DNA of 64,000 bases from Pseudomonas sp. AOB-7 (GCF_003696305.1 NZ_RFFK01000001.1:840180-904179), one strand, 5' to 3'; counted from the stretch's first letter, positions 22,073 through 31,598 are shown. Numbers and translations: made by a program. The notes: generated by a model from the sequence alone, not told the origin.

Positions 22073-22103
22073 TACAAAAATCACTTCATATACAATTTTT
22101 GTA
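22073..22103. promoter_or_regulatory. AT-rich inverted repeat upstream of the DUF6482-photolyase operon
   Basis: TACAAAAAT (22073-22081) and ATTTTTGTA (22095-22103) are perfect 9-bp arms with a 13-bp spacer. This is 28-58 bp before the DUF6482 start. It is conspicuous in a GC-rich genome and looks like an operator. Confidence 0.45.
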
Positions 22104-22135
22104 CAAGTAGATAAAAGCACAAGGCAGAAAGCAAA

Positions 22136-22165
22136 CCGCCCGTCCGTTTTGCAACGGCCGGGCGG
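22136..22165 (-). terminator. Terminator of the UPF0114 gene
   Basis: CCGCCCGTCCGTT (22136-22148) pairs with AACGGCCGGGCGG (22153-22165), one mismatch. Read leftward it is followed by GGTTTGCTTT. Confidence 0.7.
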
Positions 22166-22185
22166 CGGTGGAGCCCCGGGACGAC

Positions 22186-22680
22186 TCAGCCGTCGTACTT
22201 GGTCAGCTTGTCCAGATAGCCCATGGCAAAGGCCGAGCCGACGAAGGTCAGGTGGATGATCACGTACCACTTGAGGTATTCGAGGTCGTAGTTCTTGGCG
22301 TCCATGAACACCTTGAGCAGGTGGATCGAGGAGATCGCCACGATGGAGGCGGCCACCTTCATCTTCAGCGAGCCGGAGTCCATCTTGCCCAGCCAGTTGA
22401 GCTTCTCGGTGCCTTCGCGAATGTCCAGGCGCGAGACGAAGTTCTCGTAGCCGGACAGCATCACCATCACCAGCAGGCCACCGACCAGAGCCATGTCGAT
22501 CAGCGACAGCAGCTTGAGGATCACGTCGGCTTCGGCGAGGGTGAAGATCTGCGGCAGGATGTGGTACAGCTCCTGGAAGAACTTGATCGACAGCGCCAGC
22601 ACCGCCAGCGACAGGCCGAAGTAGATCGGGGCCAGCAGCCAGCGCGAGGCGTACATGGCGTTTTCGATGAGGCGTTCCAT
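22186..22680 (-). CDS. UPF0114 (TIGR00645/YqhA) inner-membrane protein
   Basis: A 164-residue protein with four predicted membrane segments (about residues 10-30, 50-75, 105-125 and 135-155), recognisable as the UPF0114 family ([26 protein letters not shown]). Function unknown in the family. It corresponds in position to PA4574. A terminator follows and a DnaA-box-like hairpin lies upstream. Confidence 0.88.
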   Translation of the reverse strand: MERLIENAMYASRWLLAPIYFGLSLAVLALSIKFFQELYHILPQIFTLAEADVILKLLSLIDMALVGGLLVMVMLSGYENFVSRLDIREGTEKLNWLGKMDSGSLKMKVAASIVAISSIHLLKVFMDAKNYDLEYLKWYVIIHLTFVGSAFAMGYLDKLTKYDG

Positions 22681-22760
22681 AGGGACTCACTGCAGGGTCA
22701 AAACTGGCGCGAGTATACCCAGCCGCCCGCGCCAGACAAAGCGCGCGACGGCCTCGGCGG

Positions 22761-22783
22761 TTATCCACGCTTTCTGTGGATAA
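22761..22783. repeat. Hairpin with DnaA-box sequence, copy A
   Basis: TTATCCAC (22761-22768) and GTGGATAA (22776-22783) form a perfect inverted pair with a 7-base spacer. TGTGGATAA (22775-22783) equals the 9-bp DnaA box. A similar element is at 23280-23304. Confidence 0.6.
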
Positions 22784-22871
22784 AGCTGTGGGCAATGGCG
22801 CCTTGCGCGGCGCGACGGGGCATGGCCTGCGGCCTGGGCGGCGCTGTACAAAAGCCGCGCAGATGTGACCC

Positions 22872-23213
22872 TCAGGTCTCCGGCTGGAACTGGTAGCACC
22901 CGGTGGGTCGACGGCGCTCGCCGTTGAGGCGACGTAGCTCGGCCTGCAGGTGCAGGCGCCAGATGGGTGGTTCGAAGCATTCGGCATAGCCCTGCTGGGC
23001 CAGGCTCTCGGCGATGGACGCTAGCACCCCTTCGGCGACAAAAGGCCCGTAGAACGGGCCCTGTGCCTTGATCGCCGAGGGTTGCGCGCCGGACATGCCG
23101 GCCGCGCAGAGCAGCGTCCAAAGTCCGTTTTCCCCGGCCAGCGGCCGGATCACGCATTCGATACGAGTGACCAGGCCCAGGCATTGGCGGGTAAGGCAGA
23201 GGCTACGCGGCAT
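22872..23213 (-). CDS. Conserved hypothetical protein (PA4575-like)
   Basis: A 113-residue protein beginning MPRSLCLTRQCLGLVTRIECVIRPL. No known domain or signal peptide is evident. The start at 23213 is chosen because the longer open frame upstream crosses a DnaA-box hairpin and has no plausible initiation context. It lies between the UPF0114 and LonB-like genes as PA4575 does in P. aeruginosa. Function unknown. Confidence 0.65.
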   Translation of the reverse strand: MPRSLCLTRQCLGLVTRIECVIRPLAGENGLWTLLCAAGMSGAQPSAIKAQGPFYGPFVAEGVLASIAESLAQQGYAECFEPPIWRLHLQAELRRLNGERRRPTGCYQFQPET

Positions 23214-23279
23214 GGCGGCGACCCTCGCGGATTCCAGGCTCCAGCCTACACCCCGAGCGGCCGCACTGTGAAGGCCAAA

Positions 23280-23304
23280 GTTATCCCCGCAATCTGTGGA
23301 TAAC
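23280..23304. repeat. Hairpin with DnaA-box sequence, copy B
   Basis: GTTATCCCC and TGTGGATAAC face each other across a short spacer (7-bp perfect outer arms). TGTGGATAA at 23295-23303 is a perfect DnaA box. It resembles the element at 22761 both in the arms and in the following CTGTG. Confidence 0.6.
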
Positions 23305-23378
23305 TCTGTGCATGACGGCTGAACAACGATACCGGCACGGTTGCCCCGGGCGATCCGGGACAATCGTGCAAGATTTGC

Positions 23379-25868
23379 TCAGCCCGCGGCGCCCTCGCCT
23401 TCGCCCTTCTTGCGCCGCGGCGCCTTGGCCGGCTTGGCGGCGACGGGCTCGGCTTCGGCCTTGGCCTTGGCCGCCTCGGCGTGCTTGCCGTCTTCCTCCA
23501 GGTCGATCTCGGCGATTTCGCGCAGGCGCTCGACCACCCGCGCATTGACGCTGCCCTTGGGGAAGCGGCCCTGCTCGTCCGGATGGCCGGCCGCCTCGCC
23601 GACCAGCAGGCTCAGCGCCTCGTCGACGTGGCGCACGGCGTAGACGTTGAACTGGCCGGCGCGCACCGCCTGCAGCACGCGGTCGTCGAGCATCAGGTTG
23701 CTGACGTTGGAATGGGGGATGATCACCCCCTGCTCGCCGGTCAGGCCGCGTGCCTCGCACAGGCGGAAGAAGCCCTCGATCTTCTCGTTGACCCCGCCGA
23801 CCGCCTGCACTTCGCCGAACTGGTTGATCGAGCCGGTGATGGCGAAGCACTGCTTAAGCGGCGTGCGCGACAGGGCCGAGATCAGCGTGCAGACCTCGCC
23901 GAGCGAAGCGCTGTCGCCGTCGACGTAGCCGTAGGACTGCTCCAGGGCGATGCTGGCGGAAATCTCCAGGGGGAATTCCTGGGCGTAGCGGCTGCCAAGA
24001 AAACCGGTGAGGATCATCACCCCCTTGGAGTGGATCGGCTGGCCCAGGCTGACTTCGCGCTCGATGTCGACGATGCCGCTGCCGCCGGGATAGACGGTAG
24101 CGGAGATGCGCGCCGGCACACCGAAGGCCGAGTCGCCCACTTCCAGCACGGTCAAGCCGTTGCACTTGCCGACCGCGGCGCCGCAGGTGTCGATCAGGAT
24201 GATGCCGGCCAGCATGTCGTCGATGATCCGTGCCGACACCCGCCCGGTGCGGGTGGCCTTGGCCTTGAGGGCGCGCTCGATATGGCCGACGTCGGTGAGC
24301 GTCTCGCCGGCCAGGTGGCGGATGAAGTCTGCCTCGCTGACCAGCTGGAACAGGTCGCCGATGCGTGCCGACAGACGGCCCTGATGCTCGGCCAGGCGCG
24401 CGCTGTAGGTGGCCAGGCGCGCCACCGCCGCGCCGGTCAAAGGCGCCATGCCCTCCTCCGAGGTGCGCGTCTTCATCAACTGGGCGAACTGCTCCAGGCT
24501 GTCCTCGGCCAGGGGAATGTCCTCGTCGAAGTCGACCAGCACGCGGAACATCTCCTGGAAGTCCGGGTCGTGGTCCTGCAGCGCGTAGTAGAGCTGGCGC
24601 GAGCCGATGATGATGACTTTCAGCTGCAGCGCGATGACCTGCGGATTGAGGGTCACGGTGGCGATGCGGCCGAGGTCGCCCAGCGGCGATTCCATCTTCA
24701 GCTGGCGCGAATGCAGGGCGCGCTTGAGCGCCTCCCAGACGAAGGGCTCGTTGAGCAGCTTCTCCGCCTCCACCACCAGGTAGCCGCCGTTGGCGCGGTG
24801 CAGCGCGCCGGGGCGCAGCTGGCGGTAGCTGGTGTACAGCGCGCCCTGGTCGGAGCTGTATTCGATGCGGCCGAACAGGTTGTCGTAGGTCGGGTGCGAC
24901 TCGAACACCACCGGCGCGCCGCCGTTGGCGTGGTGACCGACCACCAGGCTCGGGCAGTACTGCTCCTCGAGCAGCTTACGCAGCTGCGGGTCGGCCTTGT
25001 CGACGTCGACCAGCTGCTCGACCGCGGTCTTCAGCAGATTGACCTGCATCGCCTGCAGATAAGCGCAGACGCCGGCGTTCTCCGCGTATTTCTCCGACAG
25101 CGGCGCCAGCAGCGGCTGCAGGGCGACGGTGATGGTCTCCTCGTTGAGCTGGCGCAGCAGGTTGCTCGACTCGCGCTTCCACTGCGGCAGGCTGGCCAGC
25201 TCCTCGTTGAGGCGCTCCTCGAGCAGGGCGATGTCGGCGTGGAAGCGCTCGCGCTCGGCCTCCGGCAGCTGGGCGAACTCGGCCTCGTCCAGCGCCTTGC
25301 CGTCGGCCATCGGGGTGAAGGCGATATTGCTGCTGTCGCGGTACAGGGCCACGCCCTTCTCCAGCGACAGCTTCTCGATCACGTCCAGCGCCTGGTCGTA
25401 GCGCTTGTTGAAGGAGCGGTCGATGGCGCTCTTCTTCTGCTGGTAGGTGGGCGTCTCGAACACCGCCGGGAAGGTGGCCAGCAGGTTGTCGATCAACTGG
25501 TTGATGTCGGCGATGAAATCGCTCGCGGTGCCGGCCGGCAGTTCCAGCGCGCGCGGCTCGCGCGGCTCGTCGAAGTGGTTGACGTAGACCCGGTCGGCCG
25601 GGGTCTCCATGCGCTTGGCCTCGGCCTTGAGGTAGCGCTGGACGAAGGAGAAGCGTCCGGTACCCGGCTCGCCCATGACGAACACGTTGTAGCCGGGGCG
25701 CGGCATGGCCACGCCGAACTGCAGGGCCTCCACCGCGCGAGCCTGACCGAGCACGCCGCGGAAGGGTTCGAGGTCGTCGGTGCTGGTGAAGTTGAACTGC
25801 TCGGGGGCGAAGGGGCGGGTCAGGGAGTCGGGCGGCAGCCGCAGGCTGGCAGCAACGGAGTCGGGCAT
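23379..25868 (-). CDS. LonB-like ATP-dependent protease
   Basis: An 829-residue Lon-family protease without a membrane segment. The N-terminal AAA part has GEPGTGRFS at 66-74 (Arg in place of the Walker A Lys), a helical insertion (about 150-330), a second AAA-like region, and a C-terminal Lon protease domain. The catalytic Ser-Lys dyad is intact: Ser653 in VDGDSASLGE and Lys696 in GGVNEKIEGFF. The tail from about 805 is Ala/Lys-rich and likely disordered. It matches PA4576 in position. Substrates are unknown; the family acts in stress proteolysis. Confidence 0.9.
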   Translation of the reverse strand: MPDSVAASLRLPPDSLTRPFAPEQFNFTSTDDLEPFRGVLGQARAVEALQFGVAMPRPGYNVFVMGEPGTGRFSFVQRYLKAEAKRMETPADRVYVNHFDEPREPRALELPAGTASDFIADINQLIDNLLATFPAVFETPTYQQKKSAIDRSFNKRYDQALDVIEKLSLEKGVALYRDSSNIAFTPMADGKALDEAEFAQLPEAERERFHADIALLEERLNEELASLPQWKRESSNLLRQLNEETITVALQPLLAPLSEKYAENAGVCAYLQAMQVNLLKTAVEQLVDVDKADPQLRKLLEEQYCPSLVVGHHANGGAPVVFESHPTYDNLFGRIEYSSDQGALYTSYRQLRPGALHRANGGYLVVEAEKLLNEPFVWEALKRALHSRQLKMESPLGDLGRIATVTLNPQVIALQLKVIIIGSRQLYYALQDHDPDFQEMFRVLVDFDEDIPLAEDSLEQFAQLMKTRTSEEGMAPLTGAAVARLATYSARLAEHQGRLSARIGDLFQLVSEADFIRHLAGETLTDVGHIERALKAKATRTGRVSARIIDDMLAGIILIDTCGAAVGKCNGLTVLEVGDSAFGVPARISATVYPGGSGIVDIEREVSLGQPIHSKGVMILTGFLGSRYAQEFPLEISASIALEQSYGYVDGDSASLGEVCTLISALSRTPLKQCFAITGSINQFGEVQAVGGVNEKIEGFFRLCEARGLTGEQGVIIPHSNVSNLMLDDRVLQAVRAGQFNVYAVRHVDEALSLLVGEAAGHPDEQGRFPKGSVNARVVERLREIAEIDLEEDGKHAEAAKAKAEAEPVAAKPAKAPRRKKGEGEGAAG

Positions 25869-26013
25869 CGTAAATCCTTAGGCGGGAAGGCAGGGGCCTG
25901 GGGGAAATCATGGCCCCATCCGCGGCCCCGGACAAGCGCTAAGCTTGATCCAGGGCAGCCTCCTGCGCCCAGTGCCGCTTAAAGTGTCGCGCTCCTCTCA
26001 CCGGACGCCCCGC

Positions 26014-27654
26014 ATGAGCCTATTCCAGGAAATCGCCGCCCTGCTCACCCTCTCCGCGCTGTTCGGGATGCTGGCGGTGCGCCTGCGCCAGCCGCTGATC
26101 ATCGCCTACATCCTGGTCGGCATCCTCGCCGGTCCGGCGGCGATGAACCTGTCCGGCGACCACGCCTCGCTCGGACTGCTGGCCGAGATCGGCATCACCG
26201 TGCTGCTGTTCGTGGTCGGCCTGAAACTGGACATGCGCCTGGTGCGCACCCTCGGCCCGGTGGCGCTGGCCACCGGGCTGGGCCAGCTCACCTTCACCAT
26301 CCTGTTCGGCCTGCTGCTGTGCCGCCTGCTCGGCCTGGACTGGCTGACCGCCACCTACGTGGCGGTGGCGCTGACCTTCTCCAGCACCATCATCATCGTC
26401 AAGCTGCTGTCGGACAAAGGCGAGATCGATTCGCTGCACGGGCGCATCGCCATGGGTTTTCTGATCGTGCAGGACATCGCCGTGGTGCTGGCCATGCTGG
26501 CGATCAACCTCTACCAGCCGGCGGCGGGCGAACGCCAGGGCCTGTCGCCGCTGGCGCTGATCACGGTACTGCTGTGCAGCCTGATCCTGCTCTACATCCT
26601 GATGCGCTACGCCCTGCCGCACCTGCTCGCCCCCATGGCGCGCTCGCCGGAGCTGCTGATGCTGGTGGCCATCGCCTGGGGCACGCTGCTGGCCGGCGGC
26701 GCCGAGGCGCTGGGCCTGTCCAAGGAGATCGGCGCCTTTATCGCCGGTTTCTGCCTGGCCTCGACGCCGCTGCGCGAGGCCATCGCCAGCCGCCTGACCA
26801 GCCTGCGCGACTTCCTGTTGCTGTTCTTCTTCCTGCACCTGGGCATCCAGCTGGATTTCACCCATTTCCAGGGTCAGCTCGGCAGCGCCCTGCTGCTGTC
26901 GCTGTTCGTGCTGATCGGCAACCCGCTGATCGTCATGGCGATCATGGGCGCGATGGGCTACCGCAAGCGCACCGGCTTCATGGCCGGGCTGACCGTGGCG
27001 CAGATCAGCGAGTTCTCGATCATCTTCGTCGCCATGGGCATCGGCCTCGGCCACGTCGGCGGCGAAGCCCTGGGCCTGACCACCCTGGTGGGGGTGATCA
27101 CCATCACCCTGTCCACCTACATGATTCTCTACGCCCAGCCGCTGTTCGAGCGCCTGTCGCCCTGGCTGGGGCCGTTCGAGCGGCGCGTGGCGCACCGCGA
27201 GAACGCCGCCGACAGCGCCAGCGACAGCCAGCAGCCGGAGGTGATCGTCTATGGCCTGGGCCGCTACGGCCGCCAGCTGGCGCACCGCCTGGAAGACGCC
27301 GGGCTGCGCGTGCTCGGCGTCGATTTCAACCCGGAAGCCCTGGCCAGTGCCCGGCGCACCGGCCTGACGGTGTGCTACGGCGATGCCGAGGATCACGACT
27401 TCATCGCCCATCTGCCGCTGCAGCAGGCGCGCGCGCTGGTCAGCACCATCCCCCAGCGCGAGGTCAACGCCATCCTACTGCGCGCCGCGCGCAGCGCCGG
27501 CTTCCGCGGCCAGGTGACCTTGAGCGCCTTCCGCGAGGGCGACCTGGAGGCCTTCACCCGCGCCGGCGCGGCCAGCGTGCTGCAGCCCTATATCGACGCC
27601 GCCGACTCGGCCGCGCGGCGGCTACTGGAAGAGGTCGGCCAGCCGCTCAGTTGA
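26014..27654 (+). CDS. KefB/KefC-type cation:proton antiporter (CPA2) with TrkA-N domain
   Basis: A 546-residue inner-membrane protein: about 12 TM segments (residues 5-395, starting MSLFQEIAALLTLSALFG), then a cytosolic TrkA-N nucleotide-binding domain with a Rossmann loop (VIVYGLGRYGRQLA near residue 410). This architecture is that of monovalent cation/proton antiporters of the CPA2 family, usually K+ or Na+ efflux. No glutathione-gating partner (KefG/KefF) is adjacent. ATG 26014 is used because it starts the first membrane helix region. Its last 8 bp overlap the convergent DksA-like gene. Confidence 0.88.
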   Translation: MSLFQEIAALLTLSALFGMLAVRLRQPLIIAYILVGILAGPAAMNLSGDHASLGLLAEIGITVLLFVVGLKLDMRLVRTLGPVALATGLGQLTFTILFGLLLCRLLGLDWLTATYVAVALTFSSTIIIVKLLSDKGEIDSLHGRIAMGFLIVQDIAVVLAMLAINLYQPAAGERQGLSPLALITVLLCSLILLYILMRYALPHLLAPMARSPELLMLVAIAWGTLLAGGAEALGLSKEIGAFIAGFCLASTPLREAIASRLTSLRDFLLLFFFLHLGIQLDFTHFQGQLGSALLLSLFVLIGNPLIVMAIMGAMGYRKRTGFMAGLTVAQISEFSIIFVAMGIGLGHVGGEALGLTTLVGVITITLSTYMILYAQPLFERLSPWLGPFERRVAHRENAADSASDSQQPEVIVYGLGRYGRQLAHRLEDAGLRVLGVDFNPEALASARRTGLTVCYGDAEDHDFIAHLPLQQARALVSTIPQREVNAILLRAARSAGFRGQVTLSAFREGDLEAFTRAGAASVLQPYIDAADSAARRLLEEVGQPLS

Positions 27655-27967
27655 GCGCGGCGCAGCGCAGGCAGAATTCCGCCGCCGGCAGCGCCCTGAG
27701 CCGGCCGGCTTCGATCGGCTCGCCACAGCGCTGGCATTCGCCGTAGCGGCCCTCGGCCAGGCGCTGCTTGGCCAAGCCGACCTGGCGCAAGGCGGCCTCG
27801 GCCTCGGCCAGCAGCGCCTCGAGCACCTCGTCGTTCTGCCGTTGCTGCGCCTGCTCGGCGAAATCCGCCGAATGGCTGCGCCCCAGGTCGCGGCGGATGG
27901 CGTTGGCGCGGGCGCCGTACTCGGCCAGCAGGGCGTCGAGCACGGCGGCGGTGTCGTGGGCGGTCAT
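27647..27967 (-). CDS. TraR/DksA-family C4 zinc-finger protein
   Basis: A 106-residue DksA/TraR-like protein: an N-terminal coiled coil (residues about 10-70) and a four-cysteine zinc finger, CQRCGEPIEAGRL...FCLRC. It is shorter than DksA (about 150) and, like other short paralogues, may bind RNA polymerase in the secondary channel. The gene converges on, and overlaps by 8 bp, the antiporter gene. Position corresponds to PA4577. Confidence 0.87.
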   Translation of the reverse strand: MTAHDTAAVLDALLAEYGARANAIRRDLGRSHSADFAEQAQQRQNDEVLEALLAEAEAALRQVGLAKQRLAEGRYGECQRCGEPIEAGRLRALPAAEFCLRCAALN

Positions 27968-28105
27968 GATGCAACTCCTCGAGGCTATGACTTAAGTGTG
28001 GCCGCTGCCGGCCAAGTTGCACGGCAACCGCGCAAGCGCCGCCTTGACACCCGCCACGCGCCTGGCCAAAGCTCGGCCATCGCCACTATTAGAAGAACAG
28101 CGACC

Positions 28106-29950
28106 TTGAAACGGACATTCGCCGCCCTCGCCCTGAGCCTCAGCCTGCCGCTGCAGGCCGCCTCGCCCACGCCGCTGGCCACATTGGCCGCCGATCCCTA
28201 CTGGATTGCCCTCGGCCACTACGAGACCGGCAAGCTCGGCGGCTGGCGCAGCTACGTCGACGACCAGGCCTTCTTCCTCGCCGAGGCTGGCGCCAGCGAT
28301 CCGGCCGCGGAGCTGGCCGCCACGCTCGAGGCCCTGTACCAGCCGGCCGAGCTGGGCGACCGCCACCCGCAATGCGTCTACCCGGCGCGCACCCGCTGGC
28401 TGAAGGAGCGCCTGGCGCTGACTGACCTGCCCAGCCCGGACTGCGCCGAGTACCGCGCCTGGTTCGCCGACGTCAATCCGCACAGCACCGTGCTGGTGTT
28501 CCCCGCCGCCTACCTCAACAGCCCCTCGTCGATGTTCGGCCACACCCTGCTGCGCATCGACCAGGCCGACGTCGACAGCCACAACACCGCCCTGCTCAGC
28601 TACGCGCTGAACTTCGGCGCCTTTATCGAGGGCGACGACAACAGCATCCTCTACGCCTGGCGCGGACTGATGGGCGGCTATCCCGGGTTGTTCGCCCTGG
28701 TGCCCTACCGCGAGAAACTCAGCGAGTACAGCCGCCTGGAAAACCGCGACCTGTGGGAATACCGCCTCAACCTGAGCCCCGAGGAAACCGGGCGCATGGT
28801 CGAGCACGTGTGGGAACTCAAGCAGGTGCGCTTCGACTACTTCTTCTTCGACGAGAACTGCTCCTACCGCCTGCTCGAACTGCTGGAGATCGCCCGCCCC
28901 GGCATCGAGCTGACCGAGCACTTCCCGATCACCGCCATCCCCACCGACACCGTGCGCGCGGTCAAGGACGCCGGGCTGATCGAACGCATCGACTACCGCC
29001 CCTCGCGCGAGCGCGAACTGCTGGGCCGCGCCGCGCCGCTGGGTGCGGCGGAAAAGGCCTGGGTGCTGAGCCTGGCCAGCGACTCCGCGCAGCTCGGCGC
29101 CGCGCCCTTCCAGAGCCTGCAGAGCGAGCGCCGCGCGCTGATCCAGGACGCCGCCTTCCGCCTGGTGCGCTACCGCGCCAGCGGCGAGGCGCGCACGGGC
29201 GAGACCGCCGAGCGCAGTTTCCAGCTGCTCGGCGCGGTCAACCGCAACCCGCCGCCGCCGCTGGCGCTGCAACGCCCGTTGCTGCCCGAGGAAGGCCACC
29301 AGTCACGCACCTGGCAGCTGGCCGGCGGCAGCCGCGAGGATCGCGCCTTCGCCGAGTACGGCCTGCGCATGGCCTACCACGACCTCAACGACAACCTCGA
29401 CGGCTTCCCCCTCGGCGCGCAGATCGAGATCGCCCAGCTCAAGCTGCGCCAGTACGAGGGCAACCACTGGCAAGTGCAGCGCCTGGACCTGGCCAACATC
29501 CGCTCGCTGACGCCGCGCGACGCCCTGCTCCAACCCTGGTCCTGGCAGGTCGGCGGCGGCCTGGAACGGGTGCTCGGCGCAGACGGCGACAGCCCGCTGG
29601 TGGCGCATGTCGGCGGCGGCGGCGGCGCCACCTGGCAGCTCGGCGCTGGCACCCTGGGCTTCGCCCTGGCCACCGCGCGCCTGGAGCACAACCGCGACTT
29701 CGCCGCCTTCGTCGCCCCGGCGCTGGGCTTCAACACCGGCCTGCTGTGGCGCAACGCGCTGGGCAACCTGACCCTTGAGGCGGCCGGCGACTACTTCCAC
29801 AACGGCGAGGTACGCCGTCGCCTGTCGCTGAACCAGCAATGGGAAGTGCGCACCGACCTCGGCCTGCGCCTGAGCGCCCAGCGCGAGTTCAGCCAGCTCG
29901 CCGCGCCGGTCAACGAGGTGAAGCTGGAGCTGCGCTGGTATCACTATTGA
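28106..29950 (+). CDS. DUF4105 (Lnb-type) exported protein
   Basis: A 614-residue exported protein with a signal peptide (MKRTFAALALSLSLPLQA) followed by a DUF4105 domain (SPSSMFGHTLLRID, YFFFDENCSYRLLELLEIA). The Cys-His-type residues in these two motifs recall an NlpC/P60-like papain fold. The C-terminal third (about 430-614) looks like outer-membrane beta strands ending VKLELRWYHY. The start is TTG at 28106, chosen because it begins the signal peptide; the open frame upstream lacks one. Function is unknown; a periplasmic or outer-membrane hydrolase is possible. Confidence 0.82.
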   Translation: MKRTFAALALSLSLPLQAASPTPLATLAADPYWIALGHYETGKLGGWRSYVDDQAFFLAEAGASDPAAELAATLEALYQPAELGDRHPQCVYPARTRWLKERLALTDLPSPDCAEYRAWFADVNPHSTVLVFPAAYLNSPSSMFGHTLLRIDQADVDSHNTALLSYALNFGAFIEGDDNSILYAWRGLMGGYPGLFALVPYREKLSEYSRLENRDLWEYRLNLSPEETGRMVEHVWELKQVRFDYFFFDENCSYRLLELLEIARPGIELTEHFPITAIPTDTVRAVKDAGLIERIDYRPSRERELLGRAAPLGAAEKAWVLSLASDSAQLGAAPFQSLQSERRALIQDAAFRLVRYRASGEARTGETAERSFQLLGAVNRNPPPPLALQRPLLPEEGHQSRTWQLAGGSREDRAFAEYGLRMAYHDLNDNLDGFPLGAQIEIAQLKLRQYEGNHWQVQRLDLANIRSLTPRDALLQPWSWQVGGGLERVLGADGDSPLVAHVGGGGGATWQLGAGTLGFALATARLEHNRDFAAFVAPALGFNTGLLWRNALGNLTLEAAGDYFHNGEVRRRLSLNQQWEVRTDLGLRLSAQREFSQLAAPVNEVKLELRWYHY

Positions 29951-29999
29951 GCGCCGGCAGGCGCACAATAGCCTTGTCGCACCAGCCTGGAACCCCTGC

Positions 30000-31220
30000 A
30001 TGAACGACCACGGCCCGCAGCTGCTGCACGTCGCCGGCGGCAAACCGATCAAGCTCTGGACCCGCGGCGTGCCGGTGGAGGACGAAGCCCGCCGGCAACT
30101 GCTCAATACCGCGCGGATGCCCTTTATCTTCAAGCACCTGGCGGTGATGCCGGACGTGCACCTGGGCAAGGGCTCGACCATCGGCAGCGTGATCCCCACC
30201 CTCGGCGCCATCATCCCCGCCGCGGTCGGCGTGGATATCGGCTGCGGCATGGTCGCCGCGCGCACCTCGCTGCGCGCCACGGATCTGCCGGACAACCTGC
30301 ACCGCCTGCGCAGCGCCATCGAACGCGCGGTGCCGCACGGCAAGAGCTTCGGCAAGCGCGACGTCGGCGCCTGGGACGAGGTGCCGGCCGCCACCGACGC
30401 GGCCTGGCGCGCCCTGGCCGGGCGCTTCCGGGCAATCTGCGCCAAGCACCCGCGCCTGGAGAAGAGCAACCACCGTGTGCACCTCGGCACCCTGGGCGGC
30501 GGCAATCACTTCATCGAACTCTGCCTGGACGAGGCCGACCGCGTCTGGCTGATGCTGCACAGCGGCTCGCGCGGCGTCGGCAACGCCATCGGCAACCTGT
30601 TCATCGAGCTGGCCCAGGCCGACATGCGCCAGCACCTGGCCAACCTGCCGGACAAGGACCTGGCCTACTTCGAGGAAGGCAGCCGCCACTTCGCCGACTA
30701 CCTCGAGGCGGTCGGCTGGGCCCAGGACTACGCCCGGCAGAACCGCGCACTGATGCTGCAGGCGGTGATCGCGGCCACCCGCCAGGTGCTCGGCCGGCCG
30801 TTCGAGGCGCAGCTGGAGGCGGTGGACTGCCACCACAACTACGTGCAGCAGGAACGCCACTTCGGCCGCGAGGTGCTGGTCACGCGCAAGGGCGCGGTGT
30901 CGGCGCAGCCAGGCCAGCTGGGCATCATCCCCGGCTCCATGGGCACGCGCAGCTACATAGTGCGCGGCCTGGGCAATGCCGAGGCGTTCTGCTCCTGCAG
31001 CCACGGCGCCGGCCGGGTGATGAGCCGCAGCCAGGCGAAGAAGCGCTTCGACCTGGCCGACCAGCTGCGCGCCACCGCCCACGTCGAATGCCGCAAGGAC
31101 AAGGACGTGATCGACGAAATCCCCATGGCCTACAAGGACATCGAGGCGGTGATGGCGGCCCAGCGCGACCTGGTCGAAGTGGTGCACAGCCTGCGCCAGC
31201 TGGTGTGCGTGAAGGGCTGA
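30000..31220 (+). CDS. rtcB: RtcB-family RNA ligase
   Basis: A 406-residue RtcB protein, a GTP- and Mn2+-dependent ligase that joins RNA 2',3'-cyclic phosphate ends to 5'-OH ends in repair. Key motifs are present: MPDVHLGKGSTIGSVIP, GVDIGCGMVA (metal-binding Cys), HLGTLGGGNHFIE, LHSGSRGVGN, and near the C-terminus CSCSHGAGRVMSRSQAKK with the active-site His. The size is that of the shorter bacterial RtcB. No rtcA or rtcR is adjacent; position resembles PA4583. Confidence 0.93.
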   Translation: MNDHGPQLLHVAGGKPIKLWTRGVPVEDEARRQLLNTARMPFIFKHLAVMPDVHLGKGSTIGSVIPTLGAIIPAAVGVDIGCGMVAARTSLRATDLPDNLHRLRSAIERAVPHGKSFGKRDVGAWDEVPAATDAAWRALAGRFRAICAKHPRLEKSNHRVHLGTLGGGNHFIELCLDEADRVWLMLHSGSRGVGNAIGNLFIELAQADMRQHLANLPDKDLAYFEEGSRHFADYLEAVGWAQDYARQNRALMLQAVIAATRQVLGRPFEAQLEAVDCHHNYVQQERHFGREVLVTRKGAVSAQPGQLGIIPGSMGTRSYIVRGLGNAEAFCSCSHGAGRVMSRSQAKKRFDLADQLRATAHVECRKDKDVIDEIPMAYKDIEAVMAAQRDLVEVVHSLRQLVCVKG

Positions 31221-31294
31221 GTGACCGGCGGAGATGACGCCGCGACACGGCTTTCTATACTGAAGGTCCCACCGTCCCGTTCTGGAGAGCCATC

Positions 31295-31540
31295 ATGCGC
31301 CGCCTAACCGCCTTCTTCGCCGCCGCCCTGCTCAGCGCACCCCTCTGGGCGATGCACTGTCCGGCGGACATGGCCAAGATCGACGCCATGCTGCAAAGCG
31401 ACCCACCGGCCGACCCCACCGTGCTGGCCAAGGTGAAGGAACTGCGCGCCGAAGGCGAAGCCCTGCACAAGGCCGGCAACCACAGCGAATCGGTCAAGGT
31501 GCTGGGCGAAGCCATCAATCTGCTGGAAGCCAGCGAGTAG
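31295..31540 (+). CDS. Small exported protein
   Basis: An 81-residue protein with a clear signal peptide (MRRLTAFFAAALLSAPLWA, cleavage about residue 19), leaving a 60-residue helical, acidic mature part (HCPADMAKIDAMLQS...). There is a single mature Cys. It lies 74 bp after rtcB with its own ribosome binding site (GGAGAG). No function known; common in Pseudomonas as a hypothetical periplasmic protein. Confidence 0.75.
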   Translation: MRRLTAFFAAALLSAPLWAMHCPADMAKIDAMLQSDPPADPTVLAKVKELRAEGEALHKAGNHSESVKVLGEAINLLEASE

Positions 31541-31598
31541 TCGCCGGCTCAGTTGCTGGTCGTAGGCGCCGGCCTGGCGGCGCCTGCAGCACTGCTGC

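Noticed and set aside
22761..23304. Replication origin suggested by the DnaA boxes
   Set aside because: Only two pairs, no AT-rich unwinding region and no dnaA, dnaN or gyrB nearby.
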